This document shows, piece after piece, positions 1-13,705 of a DNA stretch of 64,000 nt. A program made the translations under genes and the position numbers. The notes under the pieces were generated by a model. It ran no database searches, had not been told where the DNA came from, and was given only the letters and a program-made list of their open reading frames with translations. The DNA is from Tetrahymena elliotti 4EA. Its lineage: Eukaryota > Ciliophora > Oligohymenophorea > Hymenostomatida > Tetrahymenidae. The number at the start of each line of letters is the position of its first letter. The stretch's first letter is position 1. The DNA is taken from NCBI GenBank assembly GCA_000231825.2, contig JH720307.1, positions 1 to 64,000 on the forward strand, read 5' to 3'.

Positions 1-166
1 AATAAAATATTAGATTAGTAATAGAGATTTTTTTTTCGAAATTTATCTAAGATATTTTTTAAATATTTAAATATTAGATTATGATTTGTTTTCTGTCAGA
101 AAAAAGAAATTAAACTACTTAGAATAATTATCAAAAATAAATAAATATTGTTCAAAAAGTAATATT

Positions 167-1450
167 ATGGATAAAGAAGGTTTAGATTGCATTATTTTAT
201 CTGCTGAAGGTAGTAATTAAAATAAAATAAATAAAATGTGTCTACGTCATAAAAATGAAGAAGTAACCTTTCTCAATTTATAGGAAGGAGTAGGTGCTTC
301 AAATAGGTTTTAGTGTATTGAATGTCAATATGATTAAACCAGCTAAAATGAAAAAATAAACTTTATACCTTTAAGAAAGATTGAAAATGCTTAAATTGAT
401 GAGGTATTTATATCAAGATTATATAACTGGCCAATTGTAACAGAAGATGGCTAAAGTAAAATCAGGTTTTGTGAATAATTATGTGCTTAAGCAATATAAA
501 AACTTGATGATGTAGTTAAAAATGTTGATAATATGATAAAAGAATACACTTAAGTACTAGAAGAGTATAAGAAAAGCACAATAATCTTTTATAATGATTT
601 TATTTATCAAGTATAAAAAGTTATTATTGAGTTAAGTGATATCAAATCTCTACAGGAAATCAAAGATATTATAAAAAATGAAAATACTGAAAATTTAATG
701 GATATTAGTACGAAAATAGATGAAATAATTTAATCTAAATATTAAAATTAAGATGATTTTTCTTAATAAATAACAGATTCACATAAGACTTATTCCTAAC
801 AATTTAAAAAGCATGAAGATTTTGCTAGCAATTTAAATTTTAGACATGGAAAACTATTGAATCTTATTCAATAATTCACTAAAACAAAGAAAGTTATTAA
901 AAAACCTGCTATAGATTTGATCAAAAGTATTGGAAGAGATTCTTATAAATTAAATGTTAAAACTTAAGATAATGAAATAATAATTGAAAAACTCACTGAT
1001 TTTTATGGATGGTGTTATTCTAGCTCTGTTTTAGATAATCATGAAACATATGAAATGGAGTTTTGTTTCAATAACGAACCTTAAAATTATATTATGATTG
1101 GTCTTATTCCTGATGAACATAAAGATACTGAACCACCAGGATCTGGATAAAGTCATTTCTGTAAAATATTTGGTGACAGTAATAACTACTATTGTGGAAA
1201 TTTGGTTTAAGGAGAACTAATTGAGAAGTTTGTGAAAGAAAATGATGTAATTAAAATGAGAGTCTGCATTGAAAAAAATGAACTACTTTTCTATGATGAT
1301 AATGGAAACATGAATTCTCTTCATGAGCAATACAATTTAGAAGAGTTTTCTTCATATAGAATTTGCATCTAATTTGGTCAAAGAAGTAAAAACATAATCA
1401 AAATCTTTAAATTTGATGTAGTTTGCTCAGAATAAAATGTTGATGATTGA
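167..1450 (+). CDS. TRIM-like protein: zinc pairs, helical middle, SPRY-like C-terminus
   Basis: A single open frame of 427 residues with TAA/TAG as Gln, from the first ATG to TGA at 1448-1450; no intron is needed. Near the N-terminus two metal-ligand pairs are visible, C25-x2-H28 and C50-x2-C53, which could bind one zinc in B-box fashion. Residues about 60-260 are Lys/Glu/Gln-rich and probably helical or coiled coil. From about residue 278 the sequence becomes beta-rich with a SPRY/B30.2-like pattern (IMIGLIPDE, then NDVIKMRVCIEKNELLFYDD near residue 365-385). The order zinc element, coiled coil, SPRY is that of TRIM proteins, but no RING is present and the match is by pattern only. It lies about 1 kb upstream of a STAND receptor on the same strand. 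The function is unknown; substrate recognition through the SPRY-like part is an inference. Confidence 0.8.
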
Positions 1451-2467
1451 AAAGGAATCTCATTATTTGAAATTATTACTTTGTAAACAAAAGCTTTTTT
1501 TTTCTTGTTTTTTTTATCATACTAGAATAGTAAAATTTCTATCATTTCATTTAAAGATCATCCAATTTCTTCAATTTTTTTTATTTTAATATTGATTTAT
1601 GTTCAATACTTATGATTATAAAAAAATTAAACAAAACTAAACTTATTTTTTCTGAATTCAATATTTATTTTATTTCTTCGAAAATTTACTTAAATTTCAT
1701 GTTTTTGATTAAAACATTCATTCATTTTTCTGATTTATAATAATACAATTTAAATAAAATTATTTTTTTATTTAAATCAACATTCCTTTGAGTTTCACAA
1801 TGAAATTGACTTCTTTAAAATTTATATTAAATTTATTTATTTTTTTTGGCTTTAACATTTATTTTAGATAAAAAATAAGATTTAAGCAAAACTCATTTTT
1901 ATTTTAAATATCTATTTTTGTTGCACTAAACAAATGGATTAAATAAATTATTATTTTTTCTCTACAAAAAATTAATAATTTTGAAACTGATCCTCATTGA
2001 TTTTAAAATAGAACCTCGAATTAAAATAGATATTTAAGTTACTAATTCTGATTAAATACAACAATCTTTTTTCTAAAAATTTGTGTGTTAAAAGAATCTA
2101 GCTCAAAATTTTTAAGTTATTATTTGAACAAAAAAAGTTTTACATTTTTTTTCTTAAAACTATTTTTTTGAAAGATTATTTCATAAAAATACTACATCAG
2201 ACATATGCTTTAATTGTTGTTATTATCAATAGATTTGTATATTAAAAATATTTATTGATAACTGATTGATATATGCTACTGAATTATAATATAAAAAATC
2301 CTATTCGTAATTAAAAATATGTTAAGTTTCTATAACTTAATTAAAAACAGTATAAAAGAATCCATCCTTATTAAATAATATTTATAAGTTTTAATAAATA
2401 AGTAATTAAATCTTAAATAAGATTTTGATAAAAAAGTAGAAATAAGATAGCTTTTAGCCAGATTAAA
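1451..2467. other. Intergenic, AT-rich
   Basis: About 1 kb between two same-strand genes. It holds T- and A-runs and no frame with convincing protein character. It should contain the 3' end of the TRIM-like gene and the promoter of the STAND gene, but no specific site is recognisable. Confidence 0.6.
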
Positions 2468-5400
2468 ATGTCTTAAATTTAGAATCAAAAGTAGTTTTAA
2501 ATACCACTACAATGGACCAAAACAAAGTAGTCAGTTATAGAAGTAGAATAAGCATTAAGCTAGCTAAAAATCAGCTGCTCTTCTACAATTAGAGAATAAT
2601 AAAGATATGTAGAAACTGAAATGAGTGATATTATTTAATAAAAAGTTATATAATTAGTTAAATAAGGGTTTTCTTCTGAATAGATAAGCAGATTTATCCT
2701 TTAAAATTATTAATTATCTAAGGATATGAGTTAAATAAAAGAAAATAAACTAGTACTCTTGGGAGGAGGAAGCTGTGCTAGCTCTACTAGTGTAAGATAA
2801 GTAAACTCAAATACTATAGTAAAATAGGAATTGTCGTAAGCTAAATAGAGAAGAAAAAGAAATGAATAGTCGATTGTTAAAGCTGATATTTAGAAGCTAA
2901 ATGAAGAAATGAAATAAATTATAAATACATAGGATGAAGATATTTATAGTGGAAAAACATATGTTTTAGATACAATTTTTCCAATTTTAAATAAGCATAG
3001 CGTTGTATCAAATAGACCGCTTCATTAGAATCTATCTAAAATTTTACAAAAAGCTATCAATTTGGTCATAAGAATAAATACATAAGCAGCTTCTAAAGAT
3101 AAAGAGGGAACTGATAATCAAAAAGAAAATGATGAAAAAAGTGTAGAAGACGAAGAATATAACAAAGAACTTGAAGAAGATTTAGTTTGGACTGAAAAAG
3201 ACAAAGCAGATATGGATGCTACTTTCACAAATATAATTGATAGAATAAATGCTAGAATAGGAAAGGAACCCTTATTAAATTAGCTTTATTGTGTTACAAT
3301 GGTAAGAAATATCCTAAGGACTAAGAACCATGCCTTAAAATTAATAGATGAAGCTATAAGATATGGTGTCCCACTTTTTGGCTTAGTAAGAAATTAAGAT
3401 CCAACACTTTTGCTAATGCTGGCTGTAAAAGGAATATAGTAATTAGATATTCAAGATACTAAGAATATGATTTAAAAAATGATGAAATTTTAAGTGAATG
3501 CTTTGTAATGTGCTAAGAACTTACCTGAGGATATCAAAAAATAAAGTAAAAATGTGTAAATGCTTTTTGCTTACTTTAATGCTCTTGATAATTTTATGAG
3601 TAAGAAAAATTAAAGTTCTTGGGAAGTTTAATATTTTTGCTTGATGCAGATTAATGACTTGATAAAAATTATGATTGATTTAAAAGAAATCATCAAGATT
3701 GGTCATGATAATTCTCATTGGAACAGCTTCTTAAAAGATGAAGAAAAAGGAATGTTTATTATTTGCTAAAAAAGGATGTCAATGAGTGGAATCTTTATAG
3801 TAAATGCACTAGATACATATGTATAAAATCACAAATTCTTAAGAAGCATTTCATTAGATATAATTATTAACTTACTTAAGTTAATAAAGATTTCAGACTC
3901 CTAATTTAATTAAAATAATAATAATCCAAACAAATAAGTTAGAGATGAAATTGCTTAGGTCTTGTATCAAAGATGGATTTTTGAAACAAACGAATAAGTA
4001 CGTACTTAATTTGTAGATGAAGATGTCTTATAATGTGTTGATGAAGTTGTATAGAAAAAAAAAGGAACCAAAAACAAATAAAAAAAAAGTTAGCAATAAG
4101 AATAATCTTAGTAAGATCAATAATCAGTAGGTGCAATTAATTTAGAAGATTAAGAAGAAAGAATTATGATAGATTTTGCTAATTAAGAACAGTAGGCCTT
4201 ATAGGAAATTTAGAAACAAATTTAATAATAAAATGGAAAAAACTTGGAAGAGATTGAAAAGGAATTCAGTAAAATGAAAGAAACATTTGATTGCATGAAA
4301 TCCGCTGATGGTATAAAGAAAGTTATTAGATTAAGACAGACAGAGTTATGGAAGTAGAGTATTTTGAATAGAAGAGAGTAAGGAGAAATGTAGAAAGATG
4401 ATGTATTGTTAGAAAGCATCAATTTGTATGTCAATTAAAGGCTACAAGAAAAAATTGTATCTGAACAAGAGGAAAATGAGTAAAACCAAAAAGAAGTAGA
4501 TGCTTTGAATTTTATTATGAATTCTTTTATTTAAAAAAAAAATGATACACACAGTAATTAACCTCCTCTTTTAAGTATTGTTGCTAATGGTGGTATGGGT
4601 AAATCTATGCTTTTGAAAAAAATAGAAATGGAATTATTAGACGATTTTAGCTAGGATTCTTAAAAAACAACTTATGAAAGAATTCCTATCATAGTAAAAA
4701 TGGTTGATTTAGATCCAGAGAATCCAAACTTAATTTCTTATTTGGATAGCTAGCCTGTATTTAAAGAATTAAGGTTGGATGCCTCTGTCTTAAAAACTTC
4801 TGATTTAAAAAAGCTAATCTTATTCGATGCTTTTGATGAATATAAAGGTAAGCCATTTAATTTGTGGAATGCTTTCAATTTAGGGGAATGGAAAAACACT
4901 AAAATAATAGTATCTTCAAGAGAGGAAAATTTATAAAAAAGTGATTATTAGCTTTATTTTTCCGTAACTAGTAGTGGAGAATAGTAATAAAAGACTTAAA
5001 ATTTCTTAGCTTATAAATTAATCAAGTTTGGAAAAGAGTAGCTTCTATAATTCGCTAAAAAATCTTTTGGTTCAGATAAAAAGCCAGATGATAACTAAAA
5101 GTAAGTAGATTTGCTTGGTTCATTTACATAAATCATTGATGAAAATTCTAAAATACTCAAACTAATAAGTTTACCAATAAATGCATTTATTTTTATCAGA
5201 ACTCTCCCATCTCTATTAGGCTAAAGCTCAACTATTACCATTAGAAATTAGACTGAATTGTAAGAGATGTTTTTTAATTATTAATTTGAAAGAGATGTAT
5301 TGTAGTTACCTAGAGCAGGCACTGATTCAGATCTAAGAGAATTATACAAAACTCAGTTCTTTGATCTTTTCTAAAAAGTGGCTATTCATATGTTCAAATA

Positions 5401-8400
5401 ATCTATTCTAAGTGTAGACATCTATGATGTTTAAATATATCTGTTACCATAAATAGTAAAGAAATTGAATTCATAGGAATAAAAAAATCTTCTTCAATTC
5501 CTTTAGGATTATCGTAATCCATAGATAGTAACTCTTGCTGATAATACAGGAAGAGATTAATACACTGTTAAATTCATTCATAAATCGTTATTTGAGTATT
5601 TTGTTGCAAGAGCTATGAAATTCGATTTTGATTAGCTAGAATTGAATAACTAAAAACTTATTGATGCTCCATATGAATAAATATCTAATTTTGCTATCAA
5701 TTCTAGATATATCATGTAAAAAGGAAAAAGCGAGATTTCAATTCTCCAATAGTTTGCTCGTATGATTAAATCTACTTTGTAAAAGAGATAATTTTTATAA
5801 TAGTGTGAGAAAGAAGAGTCTATTAATGGTTAACATAATTACATATAGATCATGCTTTTGACTAGAAAATAGTTCCATGGAGAAAAATTAGATATTGCTT
5901 CTTCTAATATGCTAAGTGCAATAGCTTACAATAAAGTTGCACTTTCTGGCTTAAGGTTGACAAGATGCTCTTTCAAAAAGGCTTATTTGTATTACTATAG
6001 AGGAAACATTGACTTCACAGGATCTAATTTGAAAGAAGCCATGCTTGGTTCATGCTTAGCTGACTTGTCAAGAAGTAAGACTGAACAAGCATAAACATAT
6101 GATTCATTGAGTGATTGGAAAAGTGATTAAGTTTATTCATTCAGCTGTTGTGTAGTGGATTAAAATTAAAAAGTTAATGATAAGCTCAGCATCATTACTG
6201 GGTCATTTGGTGGTTATGTAAATTAATTTATTGTGGAATTAAATGGAAATTACACATAAGATGCAAATGAGGTTTATGTTATACCATCAAAAAAAATGAA
6301 TGAATTAACAAAAACAAAACGATTATATTAAGGAGAAGTAACTTGTATAAAATAATTTGAAAAAAAATACATAGTATCTTAGCAGAAAAACATAATTGTT
6401 CTTGATGAAAATGGTGAAGAATCTTATCTATTTTAGGCCCATAAATAAGACATAGTAATGATAGATATAAATCACTAATTGAAACATTTGGCAACATGTG
6501 ATTAAAATAAACAATTAAGATTTTGGAATATTTCCAAATAGTTTTAGTTGATATCTTCCTTTGATGAAATTCACTCTGAAAGAATGACCTCAATTTCTTT
6601 TTCCTCAACATAGAATTTATTGGTCAGTTCTTCTAAGGGTAAAAAGTGTAAAGTTTGGAAGATGGAAGGAAATGAATATGTTATGAAATATGAATTAGAT
6701 GTAAAAGAGGCAGTTGATAAAATGATTTTTACACCTGATGGTAAAAAGATCTTAGTTTCATAAGGATTTATGAAAGGTCTAGTTACTATTTCTTTGGATG
6801 AAAATAAATCTGAAGAGAAATAACCAGTAGGAAAGTCAATGATATCTTTTGCAAGCTAAATGAAATTTTCTCCAGATAATAAATATCTTGCAGTAATATG
6901 CTCTAATTCTACTTCTATTTTTGATGTCAGCAAAAATTATTAACAAATTACTACACTTAAATTTAATGACTATAAATCTGGTCCATCTGATATTGCATTT
7001 AGTAGTAATTCAAAGTATATAGTAGTTACAGGATATGATAGCAGTTGTGCAGTTTGGGATATTTCCTAAAATTTCAAATTAGTGAGCAATATATCTGGGC
7101 ATTAAGATAATATTTTAAATTTGAGTTATTCACCTGATGGGAAATATATATTTAGTACATCTTAATATTATATTTATATTTGGCAAGTTCTCAAAGCTTA
7201 AGATGGCTCACTTAATTATGAAATTATTTGCACTACTACAATAGAAAATTACTTTTACATAAGAGGATTAGCTTTCTTAAATAGTTCAATTCCTAACATT
7301 TATAAATTCTGCATTACAAGCAAAGATAGTTACTTCACTCTTTTTGAATTTAATTCTTCTAATAATACTCTAACTCAAATAAAAACTTGCAAAGTAGATG
7401 ATATAGAAAGCAAATAAGTGCCAATATGTTTGGAACACAATGAGAAATATTTGCTAAGCACTACTTCAAAAGAGTTAAATCTATTTGATGTTTAGTCAGA
7501 CTATGCTTAAATTAGACAATTTTTGCCAAATACAGCAGATTAGCGAATAACATGTAGCTGCTTTTATTAAGATTTAGAAAAAGATTTCTACTTACTAATT
7601 ATTGGGTTTAATAATAACACAATAGATCTTTGGGATATTTCAGAAAAAAGTTAAATTGAAAAATATAAAACAATGACTGCATAAGGCGAGTTAATTAAAA
7701 TGATTTGTTCTCCTTGTGGAAAAATACTAGCAACTGCAACAAAGAATAATTTAGTTTAACTATGGCACACTCAAAAAGATTTTTCTTTGTATACAACAAT
7801 TAACAACATAAAAGATTAAATCTAGTAAATAGCGTTTAGTAAAGATTCTTAATTCTTTAGCTGTATTACAGCAGATAAGAGTATAAAGATATTCTCAAAA
7901 TAAAACAACTTTGAATCATTTAAAATGCTTAATCATGGTATAGATACAGAAAGTTGTTGCATTTCATTTTATCCTAACAATTCTTAATAATTGATGACTT
8001 CATTGAATAACTAAATTATCATTTGGAATCTTTAAGATGCTTATGATGTCGATACTAATTTCTAAGGACACACTGAAAGTATTTCAGAAACATGCTTTTC
8101 TCCTGATTGTAGTTATTTAGTTACTGCTAGTGAAGACTACACTATGAAACTGTGGTATAATTCTTCTACTTCAGATAAAAATGTGCTTCCTTTATTTGAG
8201 CTTGTTTCTACAGTCAAAATCAATTCTCCAAAAAATTATAACATTCCGGTAATGTAATTTATGGAAGATAATAAGCATTTTATAGCAGGATGTAAGGATG
8301 GTACAGTTAGGTTGTGGCTGATTGAATAACAACAAATAATCCCAGTTTATATTATTCAAGCTGATTAATAAACTAAGGAGATATCAAGTATCTCTTTAGA

Positions 8401-9076
8401 AGTAGGAACTAATAAATATTTAGCTGTGGCTTCTTTAAATTAATTTATAAGAATTTATCACCCAATTACTGCATAAAAGAGTATAGAACTTTACAAATAA
8501 GTTAACCTGCAGCAAGCTGTCCGCTCAGTTTTGTTTTCTCCTAATAAAAAATATTTAGCAGCAGGAACTAATAATGGAACAGTTTACATATTAGATAGTG
8601 AAGTATAGTAAGACCAAAAACCTACTTTCAATCTTTCATTTTAATTTTATGATGATTAATGCCAATCATATGTTGATAATTTAGTATTTACAAAAGATAA
8701 TAAGTATCTTATTGCTGCTTAGATTAGTAAATTTATATTAGTTTGTGATATTGAGAATAGAACAATTTGTTAAAAAATAACATACCCTGATGATTTCTCT
8801 TGTATGGATATTTCTGCTGATGGTAAAGTTTTAGTTATCTCTAGCTATAAAAATGCATTCTACTTATTTTAATGTAATTCAGAGTCTGAGGATAATAAAG
8901 AAATCTTAAAATTTGTTAAAAAGAACACTGATCACTTTAAAAATATTTTTTCTGTACATTTTTCATAAAGCTCTAACATTTTATGCTCAAGTTCACTTGA
9001 CACAACCTGTAGATTGTGGGAAGTAGATAGCAGCAGCTAGAATGATATTTTGATTAAAAATATTCAAACTTTTTGA
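2468..9076 (+). CDS. NACHT-pentapeptide-WD40 STAND protein (NLR-like), 2,202 aa
   Basis: One uninterrupted 2,202-codon frame ending in TGA at 9074-9076. Residues 1-690 are helical, with Gln-rich and acidic stretches. A NACHT-type NTPase follows: Walker A ANGGMGKS at residues 706-713, and Walker B LILFDAFDEY at about 783-792, with the double acidic D790-E791 typical of NACHT, then a sensor-like IIVSSREEN. The usual helical NACHT-associated region continues to about 1140. Residues about 1148-1205 have a pentapeptide-like cadence (DFTGSNLKEAML). From about 1224 to the end there are at least a dozen degenerate WD40 blades, with recurrent SPDGKYL and LWDI motifs. STAND proteins are known to act as nucleotide-dependent oligomerising switches whose repeats sense a ligand; the ligand and output here are unknown. 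The protein is probably cytosolic, since no signal peptide or membrane segment is seen. The absence of any intron in 6.6 kb is notable. Confidence 0.93.
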
Positions 9077-9708
9077 TAAATATTCTAGTAAATCAGTTGA
9101 TTGGTTTTTTTTAGGTAAAAATTAAAATAAAGTAATATTTTCCTTAAATTAAACTAGTATAAATTGTATACTTTTTTATCTTATGTATTAGTTATATTAA
9201 ATCTAGCAACTATCTAATTAGTTGATGTTTTAACTCAGAATAATATTTCAGTCTTTCTTTTTGGATATAATATGTAATGGTAATTTTATTATCAAAGAAT
9301 TAATTAATTTTATTTCGAATTAAAATTTTATAAGGATAAAAAATATTTTTAAATTAATTCAATCAATAAATTAATAATTACCATAATTTCCTGCTTAAAA
9401 CTTTCTATTCAATCTTAAAAAAATAACAATTTTTCACATACCCAATTTTGTAAATTTGAAATTTTAAAAAGGGAAACCAAAAAAGCAATATTCGATAACT
9501 TACAGCAATATTTAAATTTTAATAGTTTTTATTCTGGATGGATGAATGAAAAAAAAAATAGGAGTAAAGATGAAACACCATAACTGAAATTAAAAAAACT
9601 AATAAGAATATAAATACCTTTTCTAAATAAAAATACTCAAAATTTGTAATCTAAAAAAGTTTAAGATTATTATAAAAACAATTATAAAATGTATTAATTT
9701 TAGCTCTA
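9077..9708. other. Intergenic between convergent genes
   Basis: About 630 bp separating the ends of two convergent genes. It is AT-rich with homopolymer runs. No open frame with protein character and no RNA gene is recognised. Confidence 0.6.
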
Positions 9709-12567
9709 TCAGAAAGAAGATGCCTTGCAAAAATCAATAACTATTTATTTTATTTTCTATATTTATTTTGGATCACTTATTTGTTATTAAATGTATTTAT
9801 TTGATTTATTTACTATCAATTACCACTACTACTTTTGTAAAAAAAATTTGTTTTCAAGTATCCAAACCATTAGCATTGTCATGAATAACTCTTTTTACTA
9901 TATTTCATTTAATGCATTTTCAAGTTATTAGTTTGTGCATTTAGTAAAAGATGTTATCACCTCTTAATTAAATACCCATATCCCTTAGTATGATACTTAA
10001 TTGATAATATTCTATAAGCTTAATGATACATTGCTGCTATTATTTTTTGGAGACCAAGAAGTTTTCATTTTGTTTATATATGTTGAATTGCATGGTGATT
10101 TACTTGCAAATTATAATTTTTATTAAATTGATTGTTCACTCGTTAAACTTTTAAGTTACTCTATTTAGTTTTCGAAAGAATATTCTGCAAAATCTCTAAG
10201 TTTATGAGAATATCTTTCTTAAATTCTAAGGTCTAAATACTGTTAATTGTGGATCATATGAGGTTTTATATTTTTATCATCATTTGATAATTTGTGAGGA
10301 CTTCTACTTCTACTTCTCTTTATACTATTTCTTTTCTTATTATCTTTTAACATTTTAGTACTTATGCATCTCTTTCTACTGTTTGTATTATCTCTATCTC
10401 TACTTCTGCTTCTACTATTACTTCTACTTCTATTCAAACATGGTGAATATTGATTGGAACATGGCGAATTTGTATACTTTAAATAAGCATCTTAATCTTC
10501 AACTTTTTCTTCAAAATATTAAATTCTGTTATCATCAGTAATTTATTGAATTTCACAAAAGTAAGAAGTATAGCTTGTTAGTATCTAATGTTCAATAGAC
10601 TCGTTTACTACATCTTAAATTTTTTTCTCTTTATTTTCACTATTATCTTAATTTGTTTACAAAAAGTTAGAAAGATACGAAAGTTTCTGATGAATTCCTA
10701 ATTTGAAGACAGTTTTAATTAAATTTGAATCATATTTATGAGCATCTTAAGGGGTTAAAATGACTATTCTTTCTACATTTTAGTTAATAGAAGTATCATA
10801 ATACTATATCTTAACTTACTTGTCTTCTTCACTTAAGTTATCTATATCCAAACCTGCTTTGAGAAAGAGTGTAAATGTAAATAAAGAATCTTTAAATACA
10901 CAGTAAAGTTAATCTTCAAGTGGATATTGTTAGTTAAATATCTGTTTGTTATAAGATAATTTCACATCTTCCAAAATAGGAGAGATACTGTTTTGCAAGA
11001 TATATATAACACTTTCTTAAATAAGATTTTCTTTATCAGCAAATGTATGGTAGCCTAGGCCTGATTTTGCTGATTACTGAACTAAATCTGTATCAACACT
11101 ACTTCCAATACCTATGGCATGAACTCTGTTGCTGCTGTTGTTACTTTATATTAATTTTATCACCTTTTCTTTGTTATCTACTTACCCATCTGTTAAAATG
11201 TAGATTTATCTTCCATAACCTTTAACAAAATTTTATTGATAAACTTTTTACAGAGGTTTATATATGTCAGTACCACCAAGATCTGCTTTAAATTATTGTA
11301 TTTAAGTAATAGCCGTTTCTACACTTTCATTAGAATATTTTTAAGATTCCTTGAATAGCTTCTTGAAATTAGTTCCAAAACTATAAATGTTAAAGTAACT
11401 GTCTGATGGTAAACTTTTAATGAATAGCACAAGAGCTTCTATTGCATTTGAAATGTTTGAACCAGCCATAGACCCACTTCTATCTAAAAGGAAAATAAAT
11501 TCAGATTTAGAAGAATCTGTTTAATCTATAATTTTTTGGCTTAAAGAATTAAGATATACTTCAGAAAAAATATTTTAATTTTCTGATAAAGATTAAGCAA
11601 TTTCGTCATTGATCTAAGTCTTGAATTTAAAGTTAAAATCTGGAACAAAAGAGATCATAAATGATTTATTTTCAACTTCTATTTGTTTATTGGATTTATC
11701 ATCTTTCATCAGATTAACTTAACTTTCACAAGCCCCATAAAGAACCTAAGGCAAATGCATTTCTTCAAATTAGTAAATGAGCCTAAACTATTCGATTGAC
11801 TAATTATTTGTCTGATAAATTTCAGTTTAAGATCTATCCTTCTATTTTGTCATGAAAACAACGTGATTTTCATCAACATGCTATTAAATTGTACTCATAC
11901 CAAAATTCTTAAAGAAAGTTATCTTTTGAGAGCATGTAAGATCTAGAATAAAAGAGCTTTGATTTATTTATTCATTAGACTCTTTCAAAATAAGAAGTAA
12001 ATCAACTTAGTAAAAGGTATTTAGAATCACTTTGAGCTACTAAGAGAATTTTAATTTTATGTCCATACAGAAGTTTTCAGGAATATTTCCTAATTTGATT
12101 TCAAGACATTCTCCTATTCCTTGTTCAAATGTCTTTTTTTCACAATGGCCTACTATATCTCCTTTTTTCTTTCCTTCTGAGTAAAGAGCTTAAGACTCAT
12201 TGATCTTCTTCACAATACCTTTAGCAGTTTTTCCATTTATTTTAGCCTCAAAAGACTCAAGACATATATATTAATTAATTGGAAGATAGTATATAGCTTC
12301 ATTAGAATCATTAGAAGAGTTGTTTTCTAATTAAGAGTCTTTTTCTGAATAATTTATTTCTCTTTCTATTTAAATCTTTTCAGGCCATTGAACTTTTTGT
12401 TAATTGAAAGAACTAAAAGAATTCTAACTTTAAAATCTTTAAGTAAGTTCTACTTGAAGGATATTATTCACAATTTAGCACTAGTAGTTAGAGAAAACTA
12501 GCTGAGAAATTGTTTACTTTTATTTATTTTTGTTTCTAATGTCTACGCAAAAGAATTTATTTTCCAT
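9709..12567 (-). CDS. VIT and VWA domain protein with Arg/Ser-rich insert
   Basis: A single-exon frame of 952 residues, ATG at 12567 and TGA at 9711-9709. Residues about 80-200 match the VIT (vault/inter-alpha-trypsin) pattern: a Phe-containing entry strand, then GKTAKGIVKKINESQALYSE. A von Willebrand A domain follows with an intact MIDAS: DRSGS at D362-S364-S366, T433 in GGTDIY, and D460 in LTDGQ. The C-terminal region after about 840 resembles the closing segment of VWA5/PARP4-like proteins (hydrophobic ILENKF element). Between them, residues about 712-760 form an Arg/Ser dipeptide-rich stretch (NRSRSNSRSRSRDRD), unusual for this family and more typical of splicing factors. MIDAS proteins bind Mg2+ and protein partners; the partner here is unknown. 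Its end faces the STAND gene convergently. Confidence 0.9.
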
Positions 12568-13705
12568 TTATTTATCTTTTTTGATTTTAGTTTGATCAAA
12601 AATTTGTTAATTATTATATTTATATATATATATTTATTTCTTCAGATCAATCTTATTTTTCTTTAGAATATTACTGTAGACGCATATTATAAAAACTTTA
12701 TTTTTTATTTTTAAAAAGAAATATTTACTATCTTATCTAATTTTGCTTAACTTTCTTAATTTTAAATAATAGATGAATCATAAAATTCTGATCAAAAATT
12801 TATATTTATTGTCTACAGGTGTTTCATAATCTTAAAATCTCATGAATTAATATCCTTAATATTCTAATCGTATGACATCAGAATTCATATCCTTCTCTAA
12901 TAAATATTTGCATACAACATTCAAGTAAAAAAATTCTCCTCACAACATTTCATCCAATCTAATTTAGTTCATTTATCTATCCCATTAAATAAGTTTTGAG
13001 AAATTATTTCAAAGATATTAATGTTTTGTTTCGAAAGGACTCTAAAAGATAATTTGGAAACGATTTTAAAGATAAAATTTAATAATCAGTTTTAGTAAAT
13101 TATTATTTTTTGTTACTTTAAATCTAACATTTTAGTCATATTCTTAAAGTTATATTATTTATTTATTTAAAGAGTTATTTACTTTATATAATAATTCTTA
13201 ACCTTTTTATATTATTTTATTTGTAGACACATAAATTTATTAATTTAATTCGATAACTCAAAAGACTCTAATCAATTCAAAATTGATAGATTCTCCCTAT
13301 CTTCACCATATTTTTTTTGTTAGATTTATAAATTCTTGACCATAAAATAATATTTAGTAATTCAAAGCTTCTTCTTCAATAAAATCTATATTTTTTCTTT
13401 TATTTTAATGACTATGTTTAAAAATTAATTTCTTTTAGAAATACAAATTAGTTAAATTTTCTATGTATGTATAAATTATAAGGGAGGGTATTTTTTTTAA
13501 TTTAAAGTAATAAATTAATAGAGTGATATTTATATTAAAAGTTCTAAAGTTAAAAATTAGTTTTTAAAACATTCTAATAATTTTATGAGCACCTACAGGC
13601 TATAAAGAAAATAACATAAAAAGTGGGATGGCATCTAATTTATTAAAATAAATAATTAAAAATATTAAATTTATTATTCAATTTTTTTTAAAGAAAAACT
13701 TTAAA
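12568..13705. other. Divergent intergenic region
   Basis: About 1.1 kb between the start of the minus-strand VIT-VWA gene and the start of the plus-strand gene at 13.7 kb. It must hold both promoters. Only AT-rich runs and short A/T repeats near 12.6 kb are visible. Confidence 0.6.
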
